From Amphiduros pacificus (taxonomy: Eukaryota; Annelida; Polychaeta; Phyllodocida; Hesionidae), in NCBI GenBank assembly GCA_949316495.1, contig OX439000.1, positions 48,339,720 through 48,403,719 of the forward strand: a stretch of 64,000 nt of DNA. The letters are read 5' to 3'. The notes beneath the pieces were generated by a model that made no database searches, had not been told where the DNA came from, and saw nothing but the letters and a program-made list of their open reading frames with translations. Below, piece after piece: positions 40,095 through 52,300 of this stretch. Each line of letters starts with the position of its first letter. Position 1 is the first letter of the stretch. The position numbers and the translations under genes were made by a program.

Positions 40095-42200
40095 CCAATA
40101 TTGTTTTGATTGCAGCCATGATCTGATGGTAATATGCTAAAGTTAGTTGTATTGTTTTGATTGCAGCCATGATCTGATGGTAATGCGCTAAAGTTAGTTG
40201 TATTGTTTTGATTGCAGCCATGATCTGATGGTAATGTGCTAAAGTTAGTTGTATTGTTTTGATTGCAGCCATGATCTGATGGTAATGTGCTTAAGTTAGT
40301 TGTATTGTTTTGATTGCAGCCATGATCTGATGGTAATGTGCTAAAGTTAGTTGTATTGTTTGATTGCAGCCATGATCTGATGGTAATGTGCTAAAGTTAG
40401 TTGTATTGTTTTGATTGCAGCCATGATCTGATAGTAATGTGCTAAAGTTAGTTGTATTGTTTTGATTGCAGCCATGATCTGATGGTAATGCGCTAAAGTT
40501 AGTTGTATTGTTTTGATTGCAGCCATGATCTGATGGTAATGCGCTAAAGTTAGTTGTATTGTTTTGATTGCAGCCATGATCTGATGGTAATGTGCTAAAG
40601 TTAGTTGTATTGTTTTGATTGCAGCCATGATCTGATGGTAATGTGCTAAAGTTAGTTGTATTGTTTTGATTGCAGCCATGATCTGATGGTAATGTGCTTA
40701 AGTTAGTTGTATTGTTTTGATTGCAGCCATGATCTGATGGTAATGTGCTAAAGTTAGTTGTATTGTTTGATTGCAGCCATGATCTGATGGTAATGTGCTA
40801 AAGTTAGTTGTATTGTTTTGATTGCAGCCATGATCTGATGGTAATGTGCTAAAGTTAGTTGTATTGTTTTGATTGCAGCCATGATCTGATAGTAATGTGC
40901 TAAAGTTAGTTGTATTGTTTTGATTGCAGCCATGATCTGATGGTAATGCGCTAAAGTTAGTTGTATTGTTTTGATTGCAGCCATGATCTGATGGTAATGT
41001 GCTAAAGTTAGTTGTATTGTTTTGATTGCAGCCATGATCTGATGGTAATGTGCTAAAGTTAGTTGTATTGTTTGATTGCAGCCATGATCTGATAGTAATG
41101 TGCTAAAGTTAGTTGTATTGTTTTGATTGCAGCCATGATCTGATGGTAATGCGCTAAAGTTAGTTGTATTGTTTTGATTGCAGCCATGATCTGATGGTAA
41201 TGCGCTAAAGTTAGTTGTATTGTTTTGATTGCAGCCATGATCTGATGGTAATGTGCTAAAGTTAGTTGTATTGTTTGATTGCAGCCATGATCTGATAGTA
41301 ATGTGCTAAAGTTAGTTGTATTGTTTTGATTGCAGCCATGATCTGATGGTAATGCGCTAAAGTTAGTTGTATTGTTTTGATTGCAGCCATGATCTGATGG
41401 TAATGCGCTAAAGTTAGTTGTATTGTTTTGATTGCAGCCATGATCTGATGGTAATGTGCTAAAGTTAGTTGTATTGTTTTGATTGCAGCCATGATCTGAT
41501 GGTAATGTGCTAAAGTTAGTTGTATTGTTTTGATTGCAGCCATGATCTGATGGTAATGTGCTTAAGTTAGTTGTATTGTTTTGATTGCAGCCATGATCTG
41601 ATGGTAATGTGCTAAAGTTAGTTGTATTGTTTTGATTGCAGCCATGATCTGATGGTAATGCGCTAAAGTTAGTTGTATTGTTTTGATTGCAGCCATGATC
41701 TGATGGTAATGTGCTAAAGTTAGTTGTATTGTTTTGATTGCAGCCATGATCTGATGGTAATGTGCTAAAGTTAGTTGTATTGTTTTGATTGCAGCCATGA
41801 TCTGATGGTAATGCGCTAAAGTTAGTTGTATTGTTTTGATTGCAGCCATGATCTGATGGTAATGCGCTAAAGTTAGTTGTATTGTTTTGATTGCAGCCAT
41901 GATCTGATGGTAATGTGCTAAAGTTAGTTGTATTGTTTGATTGCAGCCATGATCTGATAGTAATGTGCTAAAGTTAGTTGTATTGTTTTGATTGCAGCCA
42001 TGATCTGATGGTAATGCGCTAAAGTTAGTTGTATTGTTTTGATTGCAGCCATGATCTGATGGTAATGCGCTAAAGTTAGTTGTATTGTTTTGATTGCAGC
42101 CATGATCTGATGGTAATGTGCTAAAGTTAGTTGTATTGTTTTGATTGCAGCCATGATCTGATGGTAATGTGCTAAAGTTAGTTGTATTGTTTGATTGCAG
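40095..42200 (+). repeat. 51-bp tandem array made of copies of the MCC exon 2 splice acceptor
   Basis: There are 41 tandem units of 51 bp (six are 50 bp, with TTT for TTTT), running straight into the real exon 2 acceptor at 42200. Each unit holds the U-rich 3' intron end TTGATTGCAG, then the first 15 bases of exon 2, CCATGATCTGATGGT, then diverged exon-like bases. Decoy AG ends fall at 40115, 40166, 40217 and so on to 42150. The acceptor core is identical in all copies and in the real site. Variation is limited to a few positions (GCG/GTG, CTAAAG/CTTAAG, TGGT/TAGT, T3/T4). Spliced to exon 1, each decoy gives SHDLMVMC or a close variant, then a stop. The 17-codon antisense frames (motif MAAIKTIQLTLAHYHQI) are a by-product of the period. 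Confidence 0.96.
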
Positions 42201-42475
42201 CCATGATCTGATGGTGATCTGCCAGCAGCTGAACATGGAGGAAGCAGTTGAGGAGATCATGCAGCAGCTGGGAGCTGATGTCAACGGTCGCATCTCCTTC
42301 GAGGAATTTGTTGGATGTCGGATGCGTCTCATAAGCGAGATTGAGCACGAGAAGCTGCGTGAGCGTGGGATCGGGCCAGGGGGCGCCATCGGGGGACGCA
42401 TGGACCTGTCCCAACAAATGCACACCACCACAGGCAGCAACTTCTCCTGGGGAAGCGGCGGAGAAAATGTGCTCG
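42201..42475 (+). CDS. MCC: MCC coding exon 2 (rest of the EF-hand region)
   Basis: The exon follows the acceptor TTGATTGCAG and completes the EF loop begun in exon 1 (Ser55 from the split codon, then HDLMVICQQLNMEEAVEEIM). A second, degenerate EF-type loop follows at residues 79-90 (GADVNGRISFEE), with Gly instead of Asp at position 1. The sequence then reads FVGCRMRLISEIEHEK and a Gly-rich, low-complexity linker ending SWGSGGENVLG. The match to the long MCC isoform is strong as far as SEI and weak afterwards, as usual for this linker. The exon is 275 bp and ends with a strong donor (CTCG/GTAAGT) in phase 1. Its GC content and third-position bias differ sharply from the surrounding AT-rich intron. 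The acceptor is the last of 42 near-identical acceptors. Confidence 0.92.
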
Positions 42476-42544
42476 GTAAGTGGCTTCAAGAGAAAATATA
42501 ATGTCAAATAAAGTCACATAGGCTCAATGCATTATCATAATGTT

Positions 42545-42640
42545 CCACAGACAAGCCATGTGTGACCAAATGATGCCATGCGATGGCCATGTGTGACCTT
42601 ATTTGGTCACATATAGGCATGACCGGATAGAGGTTTGGCT
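42545..42640. repeat. Dispersed TGTGACC/GGTCACA repeat copy
   Basis: The clearest copy of the family: CCATGTGTGACCTTATTTGG, TCACATATAGGCATGACC, then GAGGTTTGGCTCTAA. It contains internal inverted repeats (TGTGACC and GGTCACA). Copies recur at 10.85, 34.83, 39.54, 43.57 and 30.5 kb. Superfamily not known. Confidence 0.5.
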
Positions 42641-43570
42641 CTAAAAACTGTGCTATGAGAGAGCAAGAGATATATACATGCCAATAATAGGAACTGGAGA
42701 CACTTACACAGAAACTATTATGATATGTTTACATGATATTTGGTCATTTGTGCACATTTCTAGTATACAGTAAAAAGATATAGTGTTCAGTGCAAGTTGG
42801 CAACCTGACCCAGCTTGTTGGCTGCAGTATACAATTTGTGTCCTCCCTTTGAACTAGGCTTCCACCCATACCTCAAGCACATAATACAGATCCCAATTAG
42901 CTCAATCTTGCTCAGAGATTTGGGAAATAAGTATCCCAAGCTTGTTAGTGAGCCCCAAGGGGTATCTTGTATGTAAATATTGGCTTAGTGGCAGACCAAC
43001 ACTTGGCTGGATAAGCACAGACAGAGAATCCTTATCTTAAATTTCTGCCCTTAGTTATTAATAATAACCATTATTGTAACAATTAAACTGATCTTTGACA
43101 AGAGTTCGTTTCAGTGAGAAAGGATAGCAAATTATAAAGAGGAATTTTTCCAGTAGATCATGTTATCAAGTTAAATTTATTATATGTTTTCACAAATTGA
43201 CCTCAAGAGATGAGATTGAATAGAGTGAAGTGTTCTCTCGTGTGTCAAGTGGTGTAATGTTTTGGCGGCAAGTTGGCGGCATGTGGTGGTTCAGGAGCGG
43301 GAGGTTGGATCTTTGCAATCCCCGTGGGCTGGGAGAGAATGATGGCGCAAGAGCCATATGTGGCACAAATGTCAGCCTCTCACAGACAGCCATGCAGGAT
43401 ACAAGAAATATCATCATATGAAAAATGAATATTTCATCAACCAAAATTTGATAGGATTTGAATGATGGATAGAGTAATTGAATTGCGACAAGAATTAATC
43501 AGTTTAAGTGAACTCTTTTAAAATATCAAGCGTCAATCACTTGCATAGTTATGGACACACATATCTATGT

Positions 43571-43745
43571 AAAGTGATCAGTTGAGCCAAACATCTGTTT
43601 GGTCACACCAAAATGTGATCATATAAGGTCACACATTGCCATCATGTGACCATATTGTACCAAACATGAGGTGTATTCCTCCAAGGTGTGACCAAATAAA
43701 GTGTCAGAGAGGTCATGTGTGACTTTATTAGGTCACAGTCATGCA
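43571..43745. repeat. Dispersed TGTGACC/GGTCACA repeat, about two adjacent copies (reverse)
   Basis: Starts TTGAGCCAAACATCTGTTTG, the complement of the family's GTTTGGCTC end, then GGTCACACC and AAGGTCACACATTGCCATC. A second partial unit follows (GTGTGACCAAATAAAG, ATGTGTGACTTTATTAGG). Confidence 0.45.
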
Positions 43746-46433
43746 GTCTTATAGATGTAATGCTCCATCTGATAGGTGTCTTCCAAAAATATTCTTGGAG
43801 CTTTAAATGAGACAGATTCCAGTGTGATGAGAGAGAGGGGATGTTTCTCGGGCTTGAGGCCAGAAGTGGGATGTCTCTCACATGGGATCCAGAGTATTTG
43901 CCCATTGAAGCATGCAGAGACTGTTGCAGGATCGTCAGGTAAAGGTTATGTCAAGACAAAACAAACAGTCCACAGGGGGCGCTGCATGTCGAGGCTACTG
44001 AGGCACACATTCAACTTAAGCAGGTATGCCCCCAGACCTGGCACTGCAAGTCTCCATGCTACATACTTCACTGAAGGATGCTTCATGCAGATTTGCCAAC
44101 TCGGAATGCAGAAAACCAGCTCACCTGGTCTCATCTGATTCGCATCTAATGGGCGATGATGGAAAAGTGGTTTTCAGTCATGGCTAATGTATATATATGT
44201 CACTGAAATTAGATCTCATAAGATTTAAATATATATGGAAATAAAAAAATGTCTATAAAAAATGATCAATATATATAGATCAAATGTCCAGTGATGTTTT
44301 ACAGAATATGGTTTTCTCTGACATGAAAAAGATAAATAAGTTTTTTTTGTATTTCATGGAAATATTTGAGGGAGAGTGAAATTATAATAAAAATTGAAAT
44401 ATGTGGGCATAAAGGGTGATGTGAATTAGCTTGACAAATGGTTGCAAATAAACTGTGAAGTGGCCAGGTTAGCAGACCTTTAAAGAGCACCTATAAAGGT
44501 GGGTTTGTTTGTTGACAGACAGATCTGTTCAGATAGGGCCTCCATGGTCTTCTGCTTGGTTAAACGTTCACAGTGGTGCCACCTATACCACCAAGCTCTA
44601 CTTCCTCAGACCTTAATGTGCTAAATCCCTTGCCTCTTTTATGAAGTAATTTTCAGATGCTTCAGGTTTAGTTGTCTAGGTTAACGTGCAGTTTAGTCTG
44701 GAAATACTGTGAGAGTTGTGTAGTATTATATAGACAAGAATTGATTATATATTTTTTGTAGCACTTTAAATACTAATCCTGTTATTGTTTCTAAGAATGT
44801 GTTATTAATTCCTGGCCTGATCTTTCCTGTCCTTTAGAAGGAAACATGATTGGCTACAAACTCTTTCGAGTGGTCATTTTCTGTGTTGAGGATGTTATTG
44901 GTTTGAGGGCTTGTATCAGGTCTGATCATGCTGATGCCTGCCTTTAATGACTAAGATAAAAGAGACTGCAAAATGTAGAGGTCTGAATGTCTATATACAG
45001 GCGATGGATAAAGAATTGGACCTTTTCTCAGTGATGTTTGATGTCTAAGTTGTTCTCTCAAACAGAGTATAGCCTGTCTTCTTGTAAGTGAATATATACA
45101 CATGACATTGACTTTCTATCTTTTGCCTAGATGAAGGAATTGATAGGAGGTAATTGCAGTCTGTATTTCAGCATTCAGAACATTTCTGCAGTTTTTATCC
45201 CCCCACACACACACTGAGAATCTATGGGTTGACTGGTGTATTGTCTTTGTAGTTTATATTTGGTCCAATGGATGAACTAGTAGAGTAGGAGGGCAGTGTC
45301 TTGTTAATTTTACCTTTGTTTCAAAAGTTTCTCAATAAATGTCTTTTCACCAAATTATGTTTATTTTACATTTAGATTCCTACAGTTCAATTAACTTCTG
45401 CAACATCAGATTGGTGTGGTTAAAAAATCATGACAGGGCAAATCTCAGATTATCATTGATGTTAAAAAAGTATAGAATAACACGACGCACAGCTATAAAA
45501 ACACAGATACAGAAGTAGACTGCTGAGTGACCTCCCTGAGAATCTCACACCAGAACAAACATTAAACTTATAAGATATTCTGTTATATTGTCTCAATGTG
45601 AAAATAATTATCATAATTGCCTATTTTGATCACCTACCACTCAATAAAATGAATGGGAAGTTGATACTTTATTTGTAATTTTATTACTTTTAATCACCAA
45701 ACACAGATAAATTTGTCCATAAATCATGCAGAATCAATTAAGCATTGTCATTATTGTGATGCAATGTGATGAGAGACCCATTAACAAAATGAAAATATTT
45801 GACCTGCCAAGGTCAATAGAAGGTAATAACCTCATGTAAGGTCACAACCTACAATGTTAATGGCACCCATGGACTATACATGTCTCACCTTTACCTGGCC
45901 ATCAATACAAGCATAACATTCTCTCATGTGGTTATGATTGATAATAAATGGTCAGAGTGCATGCTAATTGCGGTGAGCCTGGCTGGAATGAGAGCTCCCG
46001 TTTTTTTTCCAGGGTGAAACATAATCATGGCATTTTGACCATGTTTCATTATTATGACCAAGCCCATTGTTTTCACAGCTAATGAGTTGTACACCTGCTT
46101 CACGTTATAATGTGTAAACATACAATCTGTATAATTTCCATCAATAATCTAGAAATTAGTTACTGGTACATGGAATATAGTTTGTTACAATATTTTATGT
46201 AACATTTGTGATTTGATGTAAGGGATTTAGGGTGCCAAAAAGGTCCTTCCTTGAAAGTATTTCATAAACTATCAGTCAAGCTATCATTTTGTTAGCTTTT
46301 GGCATGGGAGGGAGTGGTTAAATGGAAAGCCAGATATCTCAGTGTGAAGTTAGACAGGTAGTCACTTAACTAAAGAGATGTGGCAAAGGAGGGGACTGAG
46401 GGCCTCCAGATAACATATCTGTGTCCCCGTGGA

Positions 46434-46493
46434 GGGCCGAGCGTTGGAGAGCAGAGCGGTGGCGAGCAGAGTGGTGGAGGGCAGAGCGGTGGA
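46434..46493. repeat. Tandem repeat, 15-bp unit, 4 copies
   Basis: Units GGGCCGAGCGTTGGA, GAGCAGAGCGGTGGC, GAGCAGAGTGGTGGA and GGGCAGAGCGGTGGA. GC-rich island in AT-rich intron. The reading frames through it are not credible. Confidence 0.85.
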
Positions 46494-48653
46494 TGCCTGG
46501 CTACCTGCCACCATCACACAACTCTATCACAGAGCTACAATATTGGCAGCTTCTCACTGTAATTATCACATCTGCTTTCATATATTGCAGTGGTAGATTT
46601 TATTTACCATATTTTATTTGTTCTGCTCGTTAGATTAGAGCGAAAAAGCCATTTTTTTACGGTATAGGCTTGAATACTTGATAAGAGGTTTGGTGGTTGT
46701 TAGTGAAGCAGGGTGCCCCCTGGTGGTGAGTGTTGTGGTGTAAGGGGATGGTTGGATGGGAGACTGATGGAGAGGCCGGGATGGTATGTGACAACCTGGC
46801 CACCATCTCCAGGCTATCACCCCCACATTTATCACACCCTCTGTTTTGATATTTTAACCACAAGCGCATCTTTTTTGTTGTGGGGAATACAAGCAAAAAT
46901 ATAAAGCTTCCCTCTTCTATAAAAGAAAAAAAAAGATTTGTCCAAGTGTTTTTTGTGATAGATGAAAATACAAGGTAGACGCTGTATCAAATACATTTGT
47001 CAATATACAATGAGTTGAGACTGAAATAAGTCATTTGGGCAACAACAGTGTATGTGAGATCACTCTGGCAGAGTCATTTAGCTGCAGATGCCAATCTGTT
47101 CACAGTGGTGCAGACAGGTGACACGGCATACGTCACAGTGGGAGCTGGAAGGGGGTGGGGTAGGGGGACTTCTGTCTGTCGGGCACCTCACAGCAAAATG
47201 TGTAAATGGCACAATTTGATGCACTGAAATGAGAAATTGTACCAAATTCAATTTCATAAAGAATGTAAAATGAAAAAATGAAACCATAAGTTTGATGGAG
47301 ATGTATGTTGATCATATATAACCATGATAAACCAGGATATGAAAAATTCTGGGCAATTGATTTATCATATATCACGCTTATAGGAAGCAATGAAGGCCGC
47401 TGACTGTCCATATCTTGCCCACAAATCTATGCATATATAAAACATTGTTATATGGAAGCAGCAATGTGCCACAATAAAATATGACTCCCATAAATCATAT
47501 TGCAATAAAAAAGAGCTATTGTGTGTGTCAATTTTGACAGAATGAATTGTTTATTGGGATATGAAACACCGCAAATGCGTTGGTCGAGAATTTACATAAG
47601 AGGGATTTCAGACGAGATTATGGGATTTTTTCAGAATTAATGATATTGTTGCCAGCTTGACAAATACAATCAAGCCACACTTATTTCCTGGGCTAATTAT
47701 TTTCATATCCACAGAAACTGTGAAGATATTATGATTGATTATCAAGTCGAATAGAAGAGAAGAGAAAATCGACTTGGAAAATGGCAACAGGCTAGGAGAG
47801 CCAGCAGAACAAATGAATGTGTATTTATCAATAAATACCAGCTCGCAAAGTGTGTGATTGGATTGGGTATTGAAACGTGTTGAAATATTCTCTGAATCAC
47901 AAAACAACCAACATTGCAAGCCAACTGAAACTAATGGCTTGGATGGAAGATAAATATAGCAGTCTATTTATATATGTATATGGAATAATGTAGTTGGGGG
48001 AAAAAACTACCTGAAGCTAAATTGCTTTTATTCATAAAGGTTTGCTTGTGGGTATTTCTAATTAAACTTTTTTGCCTTGGTTGCTCGTGGTTTGCTTCTC
48101 CTGAGTGAATATAAATCATGCCAATTAGGCCTTTGTTATATCTTATTTTAGCCATTGTTATATCTTTAAATTTGTTTTTACCAACTTTCCAAAAGCTAGC
48201 AAGTTAGGATAATAAGGCGTTTAAGTGCATTTTAAGAATAAATTAGAAATGTGATTTGAGTAATGTCAAGTAAACATAATAAATGCTGGACACAAATGTG
48301 TGTCATGTTGTGTTCCGTCTTATTTTCTTGATAGAGGGCTTTACACTTGACCAAGCCATTTCACAGCAAAATGAACGGGATGAAATTCCATTCTTTAATA
48401 CAATGTTTTTATCCTGTTGAAAAAAAGATGAAAAGAGTCGGTTCTAATTAAAGACTGTAACTGAAGACTTTGACATGTAAAAATTGAGTAAGGGGAACGG
48501 TGGCAAATTGGTCAAATTTGTGGAGGTGTTATTCACATGAAGCCTTCAGTTGCAGTGTTATGTTACTGTTTACTGAATCTATTTATTTATTTGTTAAAAA
48601 TGTCAAATTAATGTCAATTTATTGTGATTTTTGGCTGATGTTCTGCAATGCAG

Positions 48654-48817
48654 GTATCCGGAATGCTGCGGATGTGAGGGAGATGGATGTGGAGACTCAC
48701 AGCATATACAAGATGATGGAGAGCCACGATCCGGAGGCACTGCAGCGGATGGTGGAGATCTCCGACACCATGCAGGGCGAACAGGGAGGATCCAACTTCC
48801 TCGATGTGGCAAATTCG
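48654..48817 (+). CDS. MCC: MCC coding exon 3
   Basis: After the acceptor AATGCAG, the exon supplies two bases to a split Gly codon. It then encodes IRNAADVREMDVETHS, a helical stretch with DPEALQRMVEISDTM, and ends GGSNFLDVANS. The end resembles the GGSYLELANT stretch that precedes the coiled-coil core in long vertebrate MCC, as I recall it, which supports the assignment. It is 164 bp and ends after a complete codon (phase 0) at TCG/GTAGGT. A second possible donor lies 4 bases downstream but would break the frame pattern. Exons 1-3 join to 603 bases, 201 codons, without a stop. The next exon should start the LHSAALASLKG-type coiled coil; I did not find it before 64000. Confidence 0.85.
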
Positions 48818-49256
48818 GTAGGTGAAGCAAGCACAGTGAAAAAACTGTCAACTCGCACATCAGCTGGGTTTTGTCAGAAACTTTATGTCATCCGTCGGCT
48901 GAGATTTAGACTGTCAGAATATATATAAGCAGGTTATTTGTGCAAGCTTTGGGTTTCTCGCTTAATGGGGGGATATTTTAGAAATGGTTGTTTGCACCAT
49001 AAAAAACATAATCCACAGGAAATGTAGAGAAGATTAACAGGATTTATGCAGAACCATTATTGCAAATCTTGCAGATTTAGCCAAATTCATATGCAGAGTC
49101 AGTGTGAAATAAACAATATTAATTTAATATGTTTACTGTGCACAGGAACACAATATCTTTACATCTCTTTTCACATGTTATTTATTTGAAACCTTTGATG
49201 AGTACAGAATTTAAAATTTAATACCCACATTACATATAAATATCATTGTCTTTTGC
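48818..49256. other. MCC intron 3, start
   Basis: AT-rich intron. Nothing recognised before the 20-bp tandem repeat. Confidence 0.5.
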
Positions 49257-49336
49257 ATTCCATGATTGACACCATCATTCCATGATTGACACCATCATTC
49301 CATGATTGACACCATCATTCCATGATTGACACCATC
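49257..49336. repeat. Tandem repeat, 20-bp unit, 4 identical copies
   Basis: The unit ATTCCATGATTGACACCATC is repeated four times without change. The perfect identity suggests recent expansion. Confidence 0.95.
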
Positions 49337-52300
49337 AGAACAAAAAACTAAAACATAAATTGAAAGGATTTGTGGTTGTATAAAACATCAAATCTCTCCA
49401 GAGTATCAGTGAGAAATGACACGCTGATCTGACATCAATAAGGTTTCAGGACATGACAGGTTGAAGATGTGCATACCTGGTTTAGATGGACTCGGCATTG
49501 CCTGAATGGGTTTATATTTAAACAAAGGCTGACCATTGACAGCAGGACAAGCACCACCCAGTGATCTTTGTCCGGTTTGAAATGTGAACCTGGAGTGGCC
49601 TCCTAAGAAGTTGCTAAAACCAGATGATATCTGAATAGGTCTTGATGAATAGGTGCCTCTTTGAATAATCTCAATACGGCTTCCAATTGATTTCAATATA
49701 GCAAACTAAAACAGAAACTGTGTATGTTGTTCCCGAATTTGGCCACATAATTTTATTCTTGTTAGGTGGATATAGATGAGTGTTGTGCAGGCAGTTTGAT
49801 GTAGTTGGAGTTCATGTATGGGAGGCATGCAGTTGGCTAAGTCTGTGGTTGGTATATTAGTGTGGAGGCAGTCGGTTGAGGCAGGTGAGGCAGAGGTCAG
49901 ACAGAAAGCCACTCAGGTCACCAGTCCCCCACACATTACCAACACAACCATGCTACACCAAATGTATTATACAACACCACTCCAATATCGATCCAGCTCT
50001 TAGTGCAGCAGATATGTAATATCTCCAATACTATCATCAGAATCAAGTCATTGAGCATGGAGTGGTATGCTGTTGGAGTAAAGGATGAAGTTGGTTTTGG
50101 TGAGAACTGAGGGATGGAGTAACGTGGACGTGATACATGAGTGATGGGGATGATAATGAATGTGGTGTGGACTCGAGGCCAGGTCAGGATACAAGTGGAT
50201 GCTGAAGAGGGGTGGTAGATGGTCCTGATCCTGTCAGACCCACCTTATTGCCACGCAAGATGCATTGCCTCTTTGTGCTTTATTGTTATATTTATAAAGC
50301 AAGAAGCATGGGAGAAAAATGGGGGCGAGAGAAAAGATGCTAGAAGCTGGAATATATTTGATCACATCCTTATGAGCCATTAGATAAACATTGCCTGATT
50401 TTGAATGATTTTGCTTTAATGATTTATCCATCCATATGATTTTATGAGTGGAGATTGTCACATTTATAGAAACTACACTTTTTCCCTTTTAGTTGGCTCA
50501 GAATATGTGTTGTTCAAGTTGGTTCACCTTTTGCATTCCTCAGTTGACATCATCAGGAGCAGATATTTGTATGACACTCACAGTGTCATCTCCAGGTCAA
50601 GGATTAGCCATTTCACCTTTGCCAGATATATTATCATACTTGAATATTACCCTGACACAATATGGCTCACCCAATCTTAGTATTAAGAAAAAAAATCCCC
50701 CCCCCAAAAAAAAATCAAAAGAAAAAAAAAAAAATTGTGATTCTCTGATGGTATGTATATAATGCATCAGATCTCTACAGAAAAGCACAAGCATATTGTT
50801 TTTCTTTATGAGATTAAGATATATGTTTTAACTTGAGACTAGAAATGGAAAGGGGGCCAAATTGATAACTAACGAGTGGAAAGGAGGCCATATTTTGAAG
50901 GTGTTGTGTCAAGTGGGAGGACATATGACGTGGGAGCCCTCATTGACACTCAACTATCTGCCCATCATACAAGGGTCACGCTGGATCCCTGACAATGTCA
51001 ATGTTGAAAATGTACCTACTTGTAGCCGACTGTCAAACCCTGGCAGCCACAACATCAGTCCCCATGTTAAATGGCTGCTAAATGTGTTCAGCCCGTGGCT
51101 TTGGCATGCCTGCCATCATATAGGTGCACAGTGTCAATAAGCTTTTATCACATCTCAGTTATAGCACTGGTGATGTGAAAACTAATCTGTGTCAGTGTAA
51201 ACTTGGTATTCACAAACTAGAGTGGGTGTGTTCCAACCTGTCAGATTTATATTATATTTTCAAAGCCTGTCAAATGTCTTTACATAGAATATGTGCGTGA
51301 TAAATTGCATTTGTAGAAGAACATTGTCATGGATTTACAGAAAATATAGAATGAAATCTCTTCAGATTACTTTGCAACTGTGCCAAATGTTCTAAACCTG
51401 TACATCTGTAATATTTACCAGCCAACTATTTTATTGAAACAGTAAAACATCTTGTTTGGCAGTGCCAAGTTGTTTGCATGGGTCACAAGAGATATTGCAA
51501 GGGCCACTTAACTTCTAATTTTCATAAGGATATTGGCAAACAGAGCGTCTAGAATAGTCTGGTCTGTGGTGCCATCTGGTTAGGATTGGTTGAGGCTAGG
51601 TGGCAGCTCTGTATCATGTATAACTGTGTCATCTTGAGTTTGCACAGTAAAAGTTTTTATCAAAGATCAAGAGATACATAGCACAATAAAATAGGATAGG
51701 ATGCTTGAATCTCGGAATGTTAAATGTAATGATTTTGTGTGGCAGTTTAATTTTGGCACCAAATTTTAACTTAACACAAATGTGAAAACATCTGGAAACA
51801 TCATTAGAAAGAATAAATTTTAAAATAAAAAATGTATAAATAATGCACTTGGACAACTTATGCAAATTTTAATTTGCTAAAAGAGATAAACCCAGCTGAC
51901 TCACAGCTCATCCCCTGACAGGTACTTCTTGTTGATACTGCTTATCTACCAGGTGTCTCTAGTGTTGTGGCTTCGGCTCTGAAGAAATTAAGTCTTGGCA
52001 ATGAATACAGTAAAGAGTGTTATTATCATCAGAGATTTTTAAACAGAGATTGGAAAGAGCAGGTCTGCCACTAGGTGTCAGCACGGTGCACCATCCAAGT
52101 CATGCAACTTTTGCGGATCAGCAATAAATAGTTTTGCATTTATCACACAAATTCTTCAATTCTTGATGTCATTGATGTACGATTAACATAGATATGTGAA
52201 AAGTAAGTAGTTGTCCTAATAATTTTTTGCAAAAAAGACATATTTAAACAAGTCTGTGAGTCTGTGAATCTGGATCTAGGTCCGTGTTATAGGTCTACAC

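Larger units (their letters stand above)
42641..48653. other. MCC intron 2
   Basis: Intron 2 runs from 42476 to 48653 (6,178 bp), ending in TTCTGCAATGCAG. Apart from dispersed-repeat copies and a small GC-rich tandem repeat at 46434-46493, nothing is recognised. The stretch around 47400-47900 has many homeodomain-like words and could be regulatory. Confidence 0.5.

Noticed and set aside
40095-42200. CRISPR-like array
   Set aside because: There are no variable spacers. Units are contiguous and near identical, in an animal gene intron.
40095-42200. Recursive splicing sites
   Set aside because: Recursive sites need AG followed at once by GT. Here AG is followed by CC, and the weak donor is 13 bases further on.
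41562-42440. 292-codon antisense frame, and sister frames of 64-110 codons, through the 51-bp array
   Set aside because: They exist because 51 is a multiple of three and the antisense unit has no stop. The longest also runs through the antisense of a real exon. The 50-bp units shift the frame repeatedly.
48500-48928. 142-codon plus-strand frame as a single-exon gene
   Set aside because: Only 48654-48817 matches MCC. The ends are bounded by clear splice sites and the flanks are intron-like.
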